64,000 bases of DNA from CAZEPJ01 sp964514105. GTDB lineage: Bacteria; Desulfobacterota; Desulfocorpusculales; Desulfocorpusculum. Below, piece after piece: positions 51,422 through 59,319 of this stretch. The stretch covers positions 14,786 through 78,785 of the forward strand of contig CAZEPJ010000012.1 of the NCBI GenBank assembly GCA_964514105.1. The letters run 5' to 3'. Position numbers and translations under genes: made by a program. Positions within the stretch are counted from its first letter, which is position 1, and every line of letters starts with the position of its first letter. Below the pieces are notes generated by a model. That model ran no database searches. It was not told where the DNA came from and worked only from the letters and a program-made list of their open reading frames with translations.

Positions 51422-52855
51422 ATGGTATCACCCGACGAGTTGGCCGGGCTCGACGCCCTGGCACAGGCAGAACTGGTGCGGAGCAAAGAGGTCGAGGCCG
51501 CGGAGCTTGTGGAGGCGGCCATCGCGAGGATCGAGCGATTGAACCCCGAGCTCAACGCGGTGGTCACCCCCATGTACGGGAAAGCCCGTGACTCGCTCAG
51601 ATCCGGGCTGCCGCAGGGCCCGTTCACCGGGGTCCCTTTCCTGCTCAAGGATCTCCTGGCCGAATGCGCCGGGACGGCCATGACCGAGGGCTCGGCCTTC
51701 CTCAGGGATTTCGTCCCACCCGGAGACAGCGAACTGGTCCGCCGCCTCAGGCGCGCGGGGTTGGTCATCGTGGGCAAGACCAACACGCCGGAGTTGGGGA
51801 TCCTCCCCACCACAGAGCCCAGGCTGTTCGGCCCCACCCGCAATCCATGGGACACCCTTCGAACCGCGGGCGGCTCCAGCGGCGGTTCCGCTGCGGCCGT
51901 GGCCTCGGGCATGGTCCCCATGGCCCACGGGAACGACGGTGGAGGCTCCATCCGGATCCCGGCATCGTGCTGCGGTCTGTTCGGCCTCAAGCCGACCCGG
52001 GGACGCAATCCCCTGGGACCCGTGCACGGGGACCTCATGGGGGGCCTGGTGGCGGAGCACGCCATCACCCGATCGGTCAGGGACAGCGCGGCGTTGCTCG
52101 ACGCCACCAGCGGTCCGGACGACGGCGATCCATACTGGGCGCCCCCCCCGGCCCGGGCCTTCCTGCGGGAGGTCGGCGCCGACCCGGGAAGGCTGCGGAT
52201 CGCCTTTACCTGCAAGGCGTCGACGGAGGCCCCGGTCCACGAGGACTGCGTCAAGGCCACCCTCGAGGCCGCAGCCCTGTGCCAGGACCTCGGCCACCAC
52301 GTGGAGGAAGCCGACATGGCCCTGGACGGCCAACGGATCACCCAGGCTTTTCTCAAGGTCTGGGCGGCGGGCATTGCCTGGGCCGTGGACGACTGGGCAC
52401 GGCGCACGGGCCGGGAGCCAACGGCCGACCGGTTCGAGCCGCTGACATGGGCCCTGCGAGAGGGGGGACGACGGACGAACGCCTCGGAGTACCTCCTGGC
52501 GGTTCAGGACCTACAGCACATCTCTCGAGCGGTGGCCGCCCACTTCGTCCACCGCGACGTCTGGTTGACCCCCACTCTGGCCGAGCCCCCTGTTCCCCTG
52601 GGCACCTTCGACTCACCTGCGGACAACCCCCTTATGGGTCTGTTCCGATCCGCCGCCTTCGTCCCCTTCACCCCCATCTGCAACATCACGGGACAGCCGG
52701 CCATGTCCGTCCCCCTGTTCTGGAACGCAGCGGGACTGCCCGTGGGCAGTCACTTCGTGGGCCGCTTCGGGGATGAGGCCACCCTTTTTCGCCTGGCTGC
52801 CCAGCTGGAGTCGGCACGGCCCTGGGCCGGGAGGAGACCGCCGGTCTGCGCCTGA
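51422..52855 (+). CDS. Amidase-signature family hydrolase
   Basis: A 477-residue amidase. The Ser-cis-Ser-Lys triad is visible: Lys76 in PFLLKDLLA, the cis-serine in TAGGSSGGSAAAVASG (about 152-153), and the nucleophile in DGGGSIRIPASCCGLFGLKPT (Ser176). The C-terminal variable domain gives no substrate clue. Members cleave aliphatic or aromatic amides, carbamates or Glu-tRNA; the last is unlikely since gatC and gatB are absent. The ATG follows GGGAGG by eight bases. It is divergent from the Nuo-like operon. Confidence 0.88.
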   Translation: MVSPDELAGLDALAQAELVRSKEVEAAELVEAAIARIERLNPELNAVVTPMYGKARDSLRSGLPQGPFTGVPFLLKDLLAECAGTAMTEGSAFLRDFVPPGDSELVRRLRRAGLVIVGKTNTPELGILPTTEPRLFGPTRNPWDTLRTAGGSSGGSAAAVASGMVPMAHGNDGGGSIRIPASCCGLFGLKPTRGRNPLGPVHGDLMGGLVAEHAITRSVRDSAALLDATSGPDDGDPYWAPPPARAFLREVGADPGRLRIAFTCKASTEAPVHEDCVKATLEAAALCQDLGHHVEEADMALDGQRITQAFLKVWAAGIAWAVDDWARRTGREPTADRFEPLTWALREGGRRTNASEYLLAVQDLQHISRAVAAHFVHRDVWLTPTLAEPPVPLGTFDSPADNPLMGLFRSAAFVPFTPICNITGQPAMSVPLFWNAAGLPVGSHFVGRFGDEATLFRLAAQLESARPWAGRRPPVCA

Positions 52856-52900
52856 AGCGATGCGACCCTGTCTCCGGGTCTGTCTCAGGGCAGATGGCCC

Positions 52901-53809
52901 ATGCGGCCCTTTGCCTGGGTGGGGCTGGCGGGATTCCTGGCGCCCCTCGCACTCATGGCGGGATCCATGAATGGGCCCAAGGACCCGGTCCCGGCCCCCG
53001 GGAGCGACTTGTCCGGGGCCCCACGGATGGCTCCGAGCCCGACGCCGGAGCGGCACGGGGGGCTTGCCCTCCGGCCGGCGGCCTCCGCCCCCGGGCCCAC
53101 AGGCGGCCCATGGGGGCCGCCGACCCATCCGGCCTCCATGACATCTCGGCGGATCGGCTCAAACAGGGCATGGACCAGTACCGGGCGACCGGCCACCTGT
53201 GCGGACATCTCTCTCGCGTCGGGCTCGCCGGCTCCCGGCCGTCGCCCGCGGGGATCCTGGAGTTTGTCTGTCCACGCTGCCGGCGCCTCTTCGACCTGTT
53301 CTCCCCGGCCGAGCGGGGGGAATTCCAACGCCCGGACTGGTTCCTGGAAAGGTTCTGCCCGCCTCATCCGGGCCTCGGGACCGCTAGAGCCCTGGATCTG
53401 GGTGTTCCAGAACTGCCAATACCAGGAGGACCATGTTCAGTTCCGCGCCCGCGAGGTGTGGCAGCCGGCGAAAGACACATACCGGTGCCGGCGGGTTGAC
53501 TGCGAGGACACCGCCATCCCCGCGGCCGACTGGCCTGGGTCCGCAAACCGCGTTGCCCAGGTGGCCGTGGGAAATGTGCGCAAGGGGGGCCACGCGTGGG
53601 TGGCGCTTCGTCTGAAAGGCCGCAGCGACATCCTGGAGAAAACGGGCGGGGAGGGCAACTTCCGGCGGATGCCGCCCGGGGCCGAGTTCATGCCGGACTG
53701 CTTTCCCAGGGCCCAAATGGAGAGGCCCCGCATCCGGTTTCGGACCTCCGGGACTTGGGCCCGGGACTACTGGGATGAACGGGAATGGGCCGAGGCTCCC
53801 TGGCGGTGA
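52901..53809 (+). pseudogene. Transglutaminase-like protein gene, apparently disrupted by two frameshifts
   Basis: The N-terminus (MRPFAWVGLAGFLAPLALMAG) is a signal peptide, and the last 140 residues match bacterial transglutaminase-like cysteine peptidases: WVFQNCQYQEDHVQF, VWQPAKDTYRCRRVDCEDTAI, the catalytic His in GGHAWVALRL, and a Trp-rich end. Between about 53100 and 53370 this frame loses coding character, while the -1/+1 neighbour frame (DISADRLKQGMDQYRATGHL, LEFVCPRCRRLFDLF, GEFQRPDWFLERF) has strong GC-ending codons. Two compensating frameshifts are therefore inferred, one near 53080-53140 and one near 53355-53385. They could be real decay or homopolymer sequencing errors. The catalytic site also reads RRVDCED where GDCED is usual. 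Confidence 0.6.
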
Positions 53810-53827
53810 GCGTTCCAGCGCCGTGGG

Positions 53828-54742
53828 TCAGTCTCCGCGGGCCTGGCCTTCCCATCGGCCCCCGTGGAGGCGGCGGGCCAGGTGCACGCCTTGGGAACCG
53901 GGGGCTCTGGCCAGGATGCGGATCTGTCCGAACTGGTACACGTGGGCAGGCTCCCCCCATTGGCCCGTGATCTCCACGGGAGGTGTGCCCGCGCGAACGC
54001 GCCGAAACCCGTCCCAGGCCGCCTCCAGAAGGCCCTCGGGGAGTCGGGGCGCGTTGTGCCCGCCGTAGATGCTCGAGACCCCGTTGCCCAAACCCGCCAG
54101 CCTCTCCAGCGAGGCAGCGTATTCCCCCACATCCGAGTCGTCGAAATGGGCGTACAGGGTGCCGGGGTAGAGCAGATCGCCGCAGAACAGGGCCCCGGTG
54201 AGGCTGTCCAGGAAGGAGAGGCTTCCCCGGGTATGGCCCGGCGTGGCCAGGACCTTGAGGGATCGTCCTCCCAGGGGGATGATGTCCCCCTCGTCCAGAA
54301 AGAGAGACGCCCGTGAGCCGCGGATCTCGTACCTCTCCGCCGCGAAGCCCGGCGGAAAGACCGCCCCCGCCGCCAGGAAGGGGCGAACGTACAGGTCCAG
54401 GAGCACGGCGTTGGAGATGGGGGGTTCGATGAGGGAAGCCTCACACCGTGCGATGCCCACCTGTCTGAACAGGGCGTTTCCGCCGATGTGATCGAAGTGC
54501 CAGTGGGTGTTCAGCGCCACGATCTCATGGGAGACCAAGGCCCGGGCCGCTTCCCGGATGTCTCGAAACCCCATGCCCGTGTCGATGAGGGCCGATCGCC
54601 CCTCTCCCCGCACCAGATAGCTCTGGACGTGCTCGTGCTCCCGCAGGACAAAGATCCCCTGCTCGACCTCCCGGACCCGAAACCAGTTTGCAGCGCCCAC
54701 CCTCCCCCCCCCGCTCCCGAGCCGACTGGGGCGCAATGGCAA
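53828..54742 (-). CDS. MBL-fold metallo-hydrolase
   Basis: A 304-residue metallo-beta-lactamase-fold protein. The metal motif NTHWHFDHIGG (HxHxDH) is at about 78-88, then LATPGHTRGSLSFLD, LFCGDLLYPG and YGGHN. The variable C-terminal 60 residues are unlike known classes. The TTG start at 54742 follows a GGGGGG-rich stretch and is uncertain. It is divergent from the iclR-type gene and shares its upstream region, so IclR control is possible. Confidence 0.8.
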   Translation of the reverse strand: MPLRPSRLGSGGGRVGAANWFRVREVEQGIFVLREHEHVQSYLVRGEGRSALIDTGMGFRDIREAARALVSHEIVALNTHWHFDHIGGNALFRQVGIARCEASLIEPPISNAVLLDLYVRPFLAAGAVFPPGFAAERYEIRGSRASLFLDEGDIIPLGGRSLKVLATPGHTRGSLSFLDSLTGALFCGDLLYPGTLYAHFDDSDVGEYAASLERLAGLGNGVSSIYGGHNAPRLPEGLLEAAWDGFRRVRAGTPPVEITGQWGEPAHVYQFGQIRILARAPGSQGVHLARRLHGGRWEGQARGD

Positions 54743-54796
54743 TCCCGGCCCCCCATGCCAAGAACCGCGGCGTCGGCCATCTGCGCCGTCGAGCTA

Positions 54797-54822
54797 TCAT
54801 ATTATGAAATAGTTTTCTCATA
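54797..54822. promoter_or_regulatory. Candidate operator: TCATA/TATGA inverted repeats upstream of the IclR-type gene
   Basis: TCATA (54797-54801), T, TATGA (54803-54807), then TCATA (54818-54822). It lies in an unusually AT-rich patch between the divergent hydrolase and iclR-type genes, just upstream of the -35 box. IclR proteins bind short palindromes in such positions; binding here is inferred. Confidence 0.35.
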
Positions 54823-54835
54823 TAACAAAAAAGAC

Positions 54836-54864
54836 TTGAATCCTCCCCGGTCACACGCTATAGT
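54836..54864 (+). promoter_or_regulatory. Sigma-70 promoter for the iclR-type gene and probably the downstream operon
   Basis: TTGAAT (54836-54841), exactly 17 bases, TATAGT (54859-54864), about 31 bases before the GTG start. Confidence 0.68.
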
Positions 54865-54895
54865 CCCTTGCCAACCATGGGGGAGGTGGGCACTC

Positions 54896-55714
54896 GTGGG
54901 GATCGCCCCCGCACAGACCAGGACCCGCGGAGCACAGGCCATTCATCGCGCCCTGGACCTCCTCAGGGCGGTCGCCCGGCACGACCAGGAGGGGGTCGGC
55001 CTCTCCAGGGCGGCCGAGGAAGTGGGGCTTCATGTGGCCACAGCCCACAGGATCCTGAGCGTCCTGGTGAAAGAGGGATTCATCACCCACGACCCCGTAT
55101 CCAAATTGTATCAGCTCGGGCTGGAGCTGCACACGCTGGGACAGGCGGCCCATCGCTTCCTCATCCGGGATCGGTATCGGGGAGTCTTGGAACGCATCGC
55201 CCTGGAGACAGAGGACACCGTTTTTCTCCTCATCCGCTCGGGCCTGGACGTGCTGTGCATCGACCGGGTGGAGGGCAAGTACCCCATCCGGACCCTCATC
55301 GTCAATGTCGGGGCCCGCCGACCCCTGGGCATCGGCGCGGGCAGCCTCGCCCTGCTCGCGTTCCTGCCCGAGGAGGAACGGGACAGGATCATCGCCGCCA
55401 ATGCGCATCGGTACCCGCAATACAAGGGGATCAGAGAACGGGACGTCCGAGAGATGGTCGGGCGATTCGGGCCCCGGGGATTCACGGTGAGCGAGGGTCT
55501 CTTCCATGAGGGGGTGACCTCGGTGGGGATCCCGCTGTTCGAGGACGAGGGGAGCGTGGCCGCAGCGGTCACCGTCTCAGCCATCTGCCCGCGCATGTCC
55601 GAGGTGCGCCGGGAGGCCATCGTCACACGGGTCCGGGAAATCGCACGGAGACAGGGGCCTTGGGCGGTCCGCCGGCGAGGCCGTCCCCCCGGCCGGAACG
55701 GAAAGGGAGCGTAG
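54896..55714 (+). CDS. IclR-family transcriptional regulator
   Basis: A 272-residue regulator with an N-terminal winged helix-turn-helix (AIHRALDLLRAVARHDQEGVGLSRAAEEVGLHVATAHRILSVLVKEGFITHDPVSKLYQLG, residues about 12-75) and a C-terminal effector domain (DTVFLLIRSGLDVLCIDRVEG, VGARRPLGIGAGSLALLAFLP, VGIPLFEDEGSVAAAVTVSA). The GTG at 54896 follows GGGGGAGG at normal spacing. It heads the operon of flavoprotein, ferredoxin and TctCBA genes, with the next ATG two bases after its stop. The effector is presumably the imported carboxylate or a derivative (inference). Confidence 0.9.
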   Translation: MGIAPAQTRTRGAQAIHRALDLLRAVARHDQEGVGLSRAAEEVGLHVATAHRILSVLVKEGFITHDPVSKLYQLGLELHTLGQAAHRFLIRDRYRGVLERIALETEDTVFLLIRSGLDVLCIDRVEGKYPIRTLIVNVGARRPLGIGAGSLALLAFLPEEERDRIIAANAHRYPQYKGIRERDVREMVGRFGPRGFTVSEGLFHEGVTSVGIPLFEDEGSVAAAVTVSAICPRMSEVRREAIVTRVREIARRQGPWAVRRRGRPPGRNGKGA

Positions 55715-55716
55715 CG

Positions 55717-57579
55717 ATGTATCACCTGAGAGAGGCGGACCTCGTCATTGTCGGGGCGGGCGCGGCCGGGACCATGGCCGCCATCCATGCCCACCGGACG
55801 GACCCCCGCCTGCGGGTTGTGGTCCTGGACAAGAGCAAGATGGAGACCTCGGGGGCCGCCGGACGGGGGATGGATGCCCTGAACACAATGGCCTTGCCTC
55901 CCCGCTCGTACCCGGAGGACGTGGTGGAAGTCCTGACCAAGGTCACCGAGGGCGTCCTGGACCAGGAGGTGGCCTTCGCTTTCGGCCAGCGCTGTCCCCA
56001 GGTGGTGCGGGACCTGGAGGAAATCCTGGGGAGGGGGAAAGGAGACCTTTTCCCCGTGGACCAAGACGGAAACTACCTCCTGTACTTCCTCCACCCCGTG
56101 CAGAAGCCCCTGCTGCTGCCCATGGACGCCGAGGAGATGAAACGGGGGCTCGCCAGGGCCGTTCGAGCCACCGGCGCCGAGGTGTACGACCGCACGGCGG
56201 CCATCCGGATCGTGGCGTCCGGAGGACGGGTGACCGGCGTTGTGGCCTTCAACGTTCGCAGTGGCCACTTCTTCCATTTCCGCACCCGGGCGGTGTGCCT
56301 GACCACGGGGGCTGCCGGTCGGATGGGGCTCGCCGGCTCCGGATACCTGTCGGGATGTTACGAGTTCCCGGGCAACGCCGGCGACGGGTACGCCATGGCG
56401 TACGAGGCCGGAGCCGAGCTGGTGAACATGGAGTGTTTCCAGGCCAACACCCTCATCAAGGACCATCAGGGCCCTTCCTGTGCGTACGTTGCCGCACCCC
56501 GGGGGGCGTACGGGATCAACCGCCTGGGAGAGCGCACCTGGACCCACGCCTATTCGTCGGGCGACGCCAAGATGGGCGTATGGAAGGCCTTTGCCGAGGG
56601 CAAGGGGCCCACGTACCTCAAGATGGACCACCTCTCGGAGGAGAATCTGCGCATCGTGGAGAAGATCCTGTGGGGGAGCGAGCGCACCAGCCGCCGCCTG
56701 TTCCACAAGGGGCGCGGAAAGGACTACCGGTGCGAGCGGACCGTGGAGCAGGCCTTCAGCGAGGAGATCGGGGCCTGCGGCGGGCACTCCAGCAGCGGCG
56801 TCATGAGCGACCGGGACGGCGCCACCAACGTGGCCGGCCTCTTCGTGGCCGGAGACGTGGACGGCGGCCTTCCCCACTCGTATCTGGGAGGTGCCCTGGC
56901 CATGGGCGGGATCATCGGAGAGCGCGCGGCGCAGTATGCTGGGGGCGCCCCCTTCGCCCCGGCCCGCCGGGGCCTGAGGGCCTGGATGCGCCGTGAGATC
57001 CTGGCCTTCGAAGCGCCCCTGAACAGGGAGCGGGGGCTGCCCACGCACCTCGTGGAGTTCAAGGCCAGGACCCGCATACAGTCCTACCTCAAGCCCCCCA
57101 AGAACCCCGAGTTCATGGCCACGGCCGTCTGGTGGATGGAGCGGATCCGCAACGAGGACATCCCCCAGATCCACGCCCGGGACTGCCACGACCTGCTCAA
57201 GGCATGGGAGATCGGCTGCATCCTCACGGTGGGCGAGATGATGGCGCGCGCATCCCTTTTTCGCGATGAGAGCCGCTGGGGATACCAGCATTGGAGGGCC
57301 GACATCCCCTTCAAGCGGCCCGAATGGGAGGGGACCTGGGTGGTCATCCGCAAGGGGGACAACGGCATGGAGCTTTGCAAGCGCAGGGTCCCTCCCCCCC
57401 GCTGGGACTTTTCCGCCTCCATGGAGTACGCTTATCCCCGGCTGGAATTCGATGTGGGCCAGCCGTTCCAGAAGGCCCCGCACTGGACGAATCCCCCCGA
57501 AGATCCCTGGATGCGGAGGCACCTCGATGCGGAAGGGATGGCCACCCCCAGACGGTTCATGCCCAGAGAGGAGGAGTAG
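55717..57579 (+). CDS. FAD-dependent fumarate reductase/AprA-like flavoprotein
   Basis: A 620-residue flavoprotein of the succinate dehydrogenase/fumarate reductase superfamily. The FAD-binding Rossmann motif DLVIVGAGAAGTMAAIHA is at residues 8-25, followed by KSKMETSGAAGRGMDALN, TTGAAGRMG and a C-terminal FAD motif in GLFVAGDVDGGLPHSYLGGALAMGG. The C-terminal part (ESRWGYQHWRADIPF) resembles AprA-like proteins. The active-site Arg/His set of fumarate reductase was not confidently located, so the substrate is open. It is three bases upstream of a two-cluster ferredoxin gene, its likely electron partner. Confidence 0.82.
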   Translation: MYHLREADLVIVGAGAAGTMAAIHAHRTDPRLRVVVLDKSKMETSGAAGRGMDALNTMALPPRSYPEDVVEVLTKVTEGVLDQEVAFAFGQRCPQVVRDLEEILGRGKGDLFPVDQDGNYLLYFLHPVQKPLLLPMDAEEMKRGLARAVRATGAEVYDRTAAIRIVASGGRVTGVVAFNVRSGHFFHFRTRAVCLTTGAAGRMGLAGSGYLSGCYEFPGNAGDGYAMAYEAGAELVNMECFQANTLIKDHQGPSCAYVAAPRGAYGINRLGERTWTHAYSSGDAKMGVWKAFAEGKGPTYLKMDHLSEENLRIVEKILWGSERTSRRLFHKGRGKDYRCERTVEQAFSEEIGACGGHSSSGVMSDRDGATNVAGLFVAGDVDGGLPHSYLGGALAMGGIIGERAAQYAGGAPFAPARRGLRAWMRREILAFEAPLNRERGLPTHLVEFKARTRIQSYLKPPKNPEFMATAVWWMERIRNEDIPQIHARDCHDLLKAWEIGCILTVGEMMARASLFRDESRWGYQHWRADIPFKRPEWEGTWVVIRKGDNGMELCKRRVPPPRWDFSASMEYAYPRLEFDVGQPFQKAPHWTNPPEDPWMRRHLDAEGMATPRRFMPREEE

Positions 57580-57581
57580 GC

Positions 57582-57824
57582 ATGGAGCTCCCCTGTGTGT
57601 CGCAGTTGGAGGAGTCCTGTTATCAGTGGATCGAGGTCAACCGGAAGCGATGCAACAAGTGCGGGCTGTGCATCGACCTGTGCCCCATGGATGTCCTCCG
57701 CTTCGACCGAACGGGCCATCCGTTCATGAAGTATCGGGACGATTGCTGGTATTGCGACGTGTGCGTCTTCATGTGCCCCCGGCAGGCCATCGTCATGAAG
57801 GACCTGCCCTATCTCATCCGGTAG
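57582..57824 (+). CDS. Two [4Fe-4S] ferredoxin (AprB-like), partner of the flavoprotein
   Basis: An 80-residue ferredoxin with two cluster motifs: RCNKCGLCIDLCPMDVL and CWYCDVCVFMCPRQAI, the order and spacing seen in the N-terminal part of AprB. It directly follows the flavoprotein gene, so the two probably form an oxidoreductase complex that draws electrons from, or delivers them to, the flavin. Confidence 0.88.
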   Translation: MELPCVSQLEESCYQWIEVNRKRCNKCGLCIDLCPMDVLRFDRTGHPFMKYRDDCWYCDVCVFMCPRQAIVMKDLPYLIR

Positions 57825-57886
57825 GGGCGCGGCCCGGCGGGAACGGGCCCTCGACCGGCGGATCCCCCATGGAAAGGAGAGGCGAG

Positions 57887-58864
57887 ATGAACAGAAGGAT
57901 GACAGGCGTTGCGGCGGTTTCATGGTTCCTCCTGTGGGCGCTGGCGGCAGCGACCCAGGTTTCGGCCGACGACTACCCGTCCCGCCCCATCACGCTGATC
58001 GTGCAGTTCTCCCCCGGTGCCCAGACGGACATCCTGGCCCGCAAGCTGGGCGAGGAGGTCTCCAAGATTCTGGGCCAGCCCATCGTCGTGGTGAACAAGA
58101 CCGGGGGGGGTGGCACGGTGGGCGTGGCCGAGATGCTGCGCGCCAAACCGGACGGGTACACCATCGGCTGCGTCAACATGCCGTCTCTGGCCATCATCCC
58201 CCACATGCAGCAGGTGCCCTATGACCCTCTCAAGGACATCTCCCATATCTGCGTGGTTCAGCCCTACGAGTACGGATTGTACGTGAAGGCGGATGCCCCG
58301 TGGAAGGACTTCAAGGAGTTCGTGGACTACGCCGCGGCCAACCCCGGCAAGGTCATCTACGGCTCCCTCGGGGCGGGGACGACCAATCATCTCATCGTGG
58401 CGCAGATCATCAAGAAGCACGGCCTCAACATGAAGCACGTGCCGTACAAAGGAGACGGGGAGCTGATCCCGGCCATGCTGGGCGGTCATGTCCACGCCGC
58501 GGTCGGCAGCCCGGCGGCCATCGTGCCCCAGGTCAAGGCCGGGAATCTCCGCGTCCTGGTGGTGACGAGCAAGGATCCCTGGTCCTATCTCCCGCAGGTG
58601 CCCACCCTCCTCACCAGCGGATATGATTTCTATCAATCCTCCTACTTCTCCCTGGGCGCGCCGGCTGGCGTTCCGGAGGCGATCCGCAAGAAGCTCGAGG
58701 ACGCCTTCGCCAAGGTCCTGCAGAACAGGGAGTTGGTGGCGGAGGTGGAGAAGACCCTTTTTGCCAAGATCGAGTATCAGTCGGGGGCGTGGTTCGAGAA
58801 GTACATCCGCGAGCAGCACGCCTTCTACAAGGAATTCCTCAAGAAGGAAGGTCTCGTCAACTGA
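57887..58864 (+). CDS. tctC: Tripartite tricarboxylate transporter substrate-binding protein (TctC/Bug)
   Basis: A 325-residue periplasmic binding protein. The N-terminus is a signal peptide (MNRRMTGVAAVSWFLLWALAAATQVSA), followed by Bug motifs: YPSRPITLIVQFSPGAQTDILAR (first beta-strand), VVNKTGGGGTVGV and KPDGYTIGCVNMP. Later comes YGSLGAGTTNHLIVAQI, VPYKGDGELIPAMLGGHVHAAVG. GGAAAGGAGAGG precedes the ATG. It binds the carboxylate; the ligand is unknown. tctB and tctA follow directly. Confidence 0.93.
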   Translation: MNRRMTGVAAVSWFLLWALAAATQVSADDYPSRPITLIVQFSPGAQTDILARKLGEEVSKILGQPIVVVNKTGGGGTVGVAEMLRAKPDGYTIGCVNMPSLAIIPHMQQVPYDPLKDISHICVVQPYEYGLYVKADAPWKDFKEFVDYAAANPGKVIYGSLGAGTTNHLIVAQIIKKHGLNMKHVPYKGDGELIPAMLGGHVHAAVGSPAAIVPQVKAGNLRVLVVTSKDPWSYLPQVPTLLTSGYDFYQSSYFSLGAPAGVPEAIRKKLEDAFAKVLQNRELVAEVEKTLFAKIEYQSGAWFEKYIREQHAFYKEFLKKEGLVN

Positions 58865-58865
58865 C

Positions 58866-59315
58866 ATGCAGCGCGGCGAACAGGCGGGCGCCGTCTTCTG
58901 GGTGGGCCTGGCCGCCTTCGTATGTGCGGGTGCCGTGAAGCTCAGACTGGGCACCCCGTCGGAGCCCGGTCCCGGTTTCCTGCCCTTCTGGACGGCCGCC
59001 ATCATGGGCGTCCTGGCCCTGGCGCACCTGGTGCGGGTCACCCTGACGGGGTCCTGCGCAGGCGGAGAGGCCGTCAGTGCGCCCAGGTGGCCGCGGGCCG
59101 GGGTCGTGGCGGCGGCGGTGCTGGCCTACGCCGTGTTGATGCCCCGGCTGGGATACCTCGCAGCCACCTTCCTCCTCATGGCCGTCCTCTTCTCCCTGGA
59201 CGGCCGGAGGAGATGGTGGGCCGTTGCGGGCTGGAGCCTCGTCGTGGTCCTGGCGACGTACCTGGTCTTTCACGGATGTCTCAAGGTCCAGCTTCCCTCG
59301 GGCCTCATGGGTTGA
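58866..59315 (+). CDS. tctB: Tripartite tricarboxylate transporter small membrane subunit TctB
   Basis: A 149-residue membrane protein with four hydrophobic segments: VFWVGLAAFVCAGAV, FLPFWTAAIMGVLALAHLV, AGVVAAAVLAYAVLMPRLGYLAATFLLMAVLF and WAVAGWSLVVVLATYLVFH. The GPGFLPFW motif is typical for TctB. The ATG is one base after the tctC stop (stop TGA, then ATG at 58866). Confidence 0.9.
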   Translation: MQRGEQAGAVFWVGLAAFVCAGAVKLRLGTPSEPGPGFLPFWTAAIMGVLALAHLVRVTLTGSCAGGEAVSAPRWPRAGVVAAAVLAYAVLMPRLGYLAATFLLMAVLFSLDGRRRWWAVAGWSLVVVLATYLVFHGCLKVQLPSGLMG

Positions 59316-59319
59316 CGCT

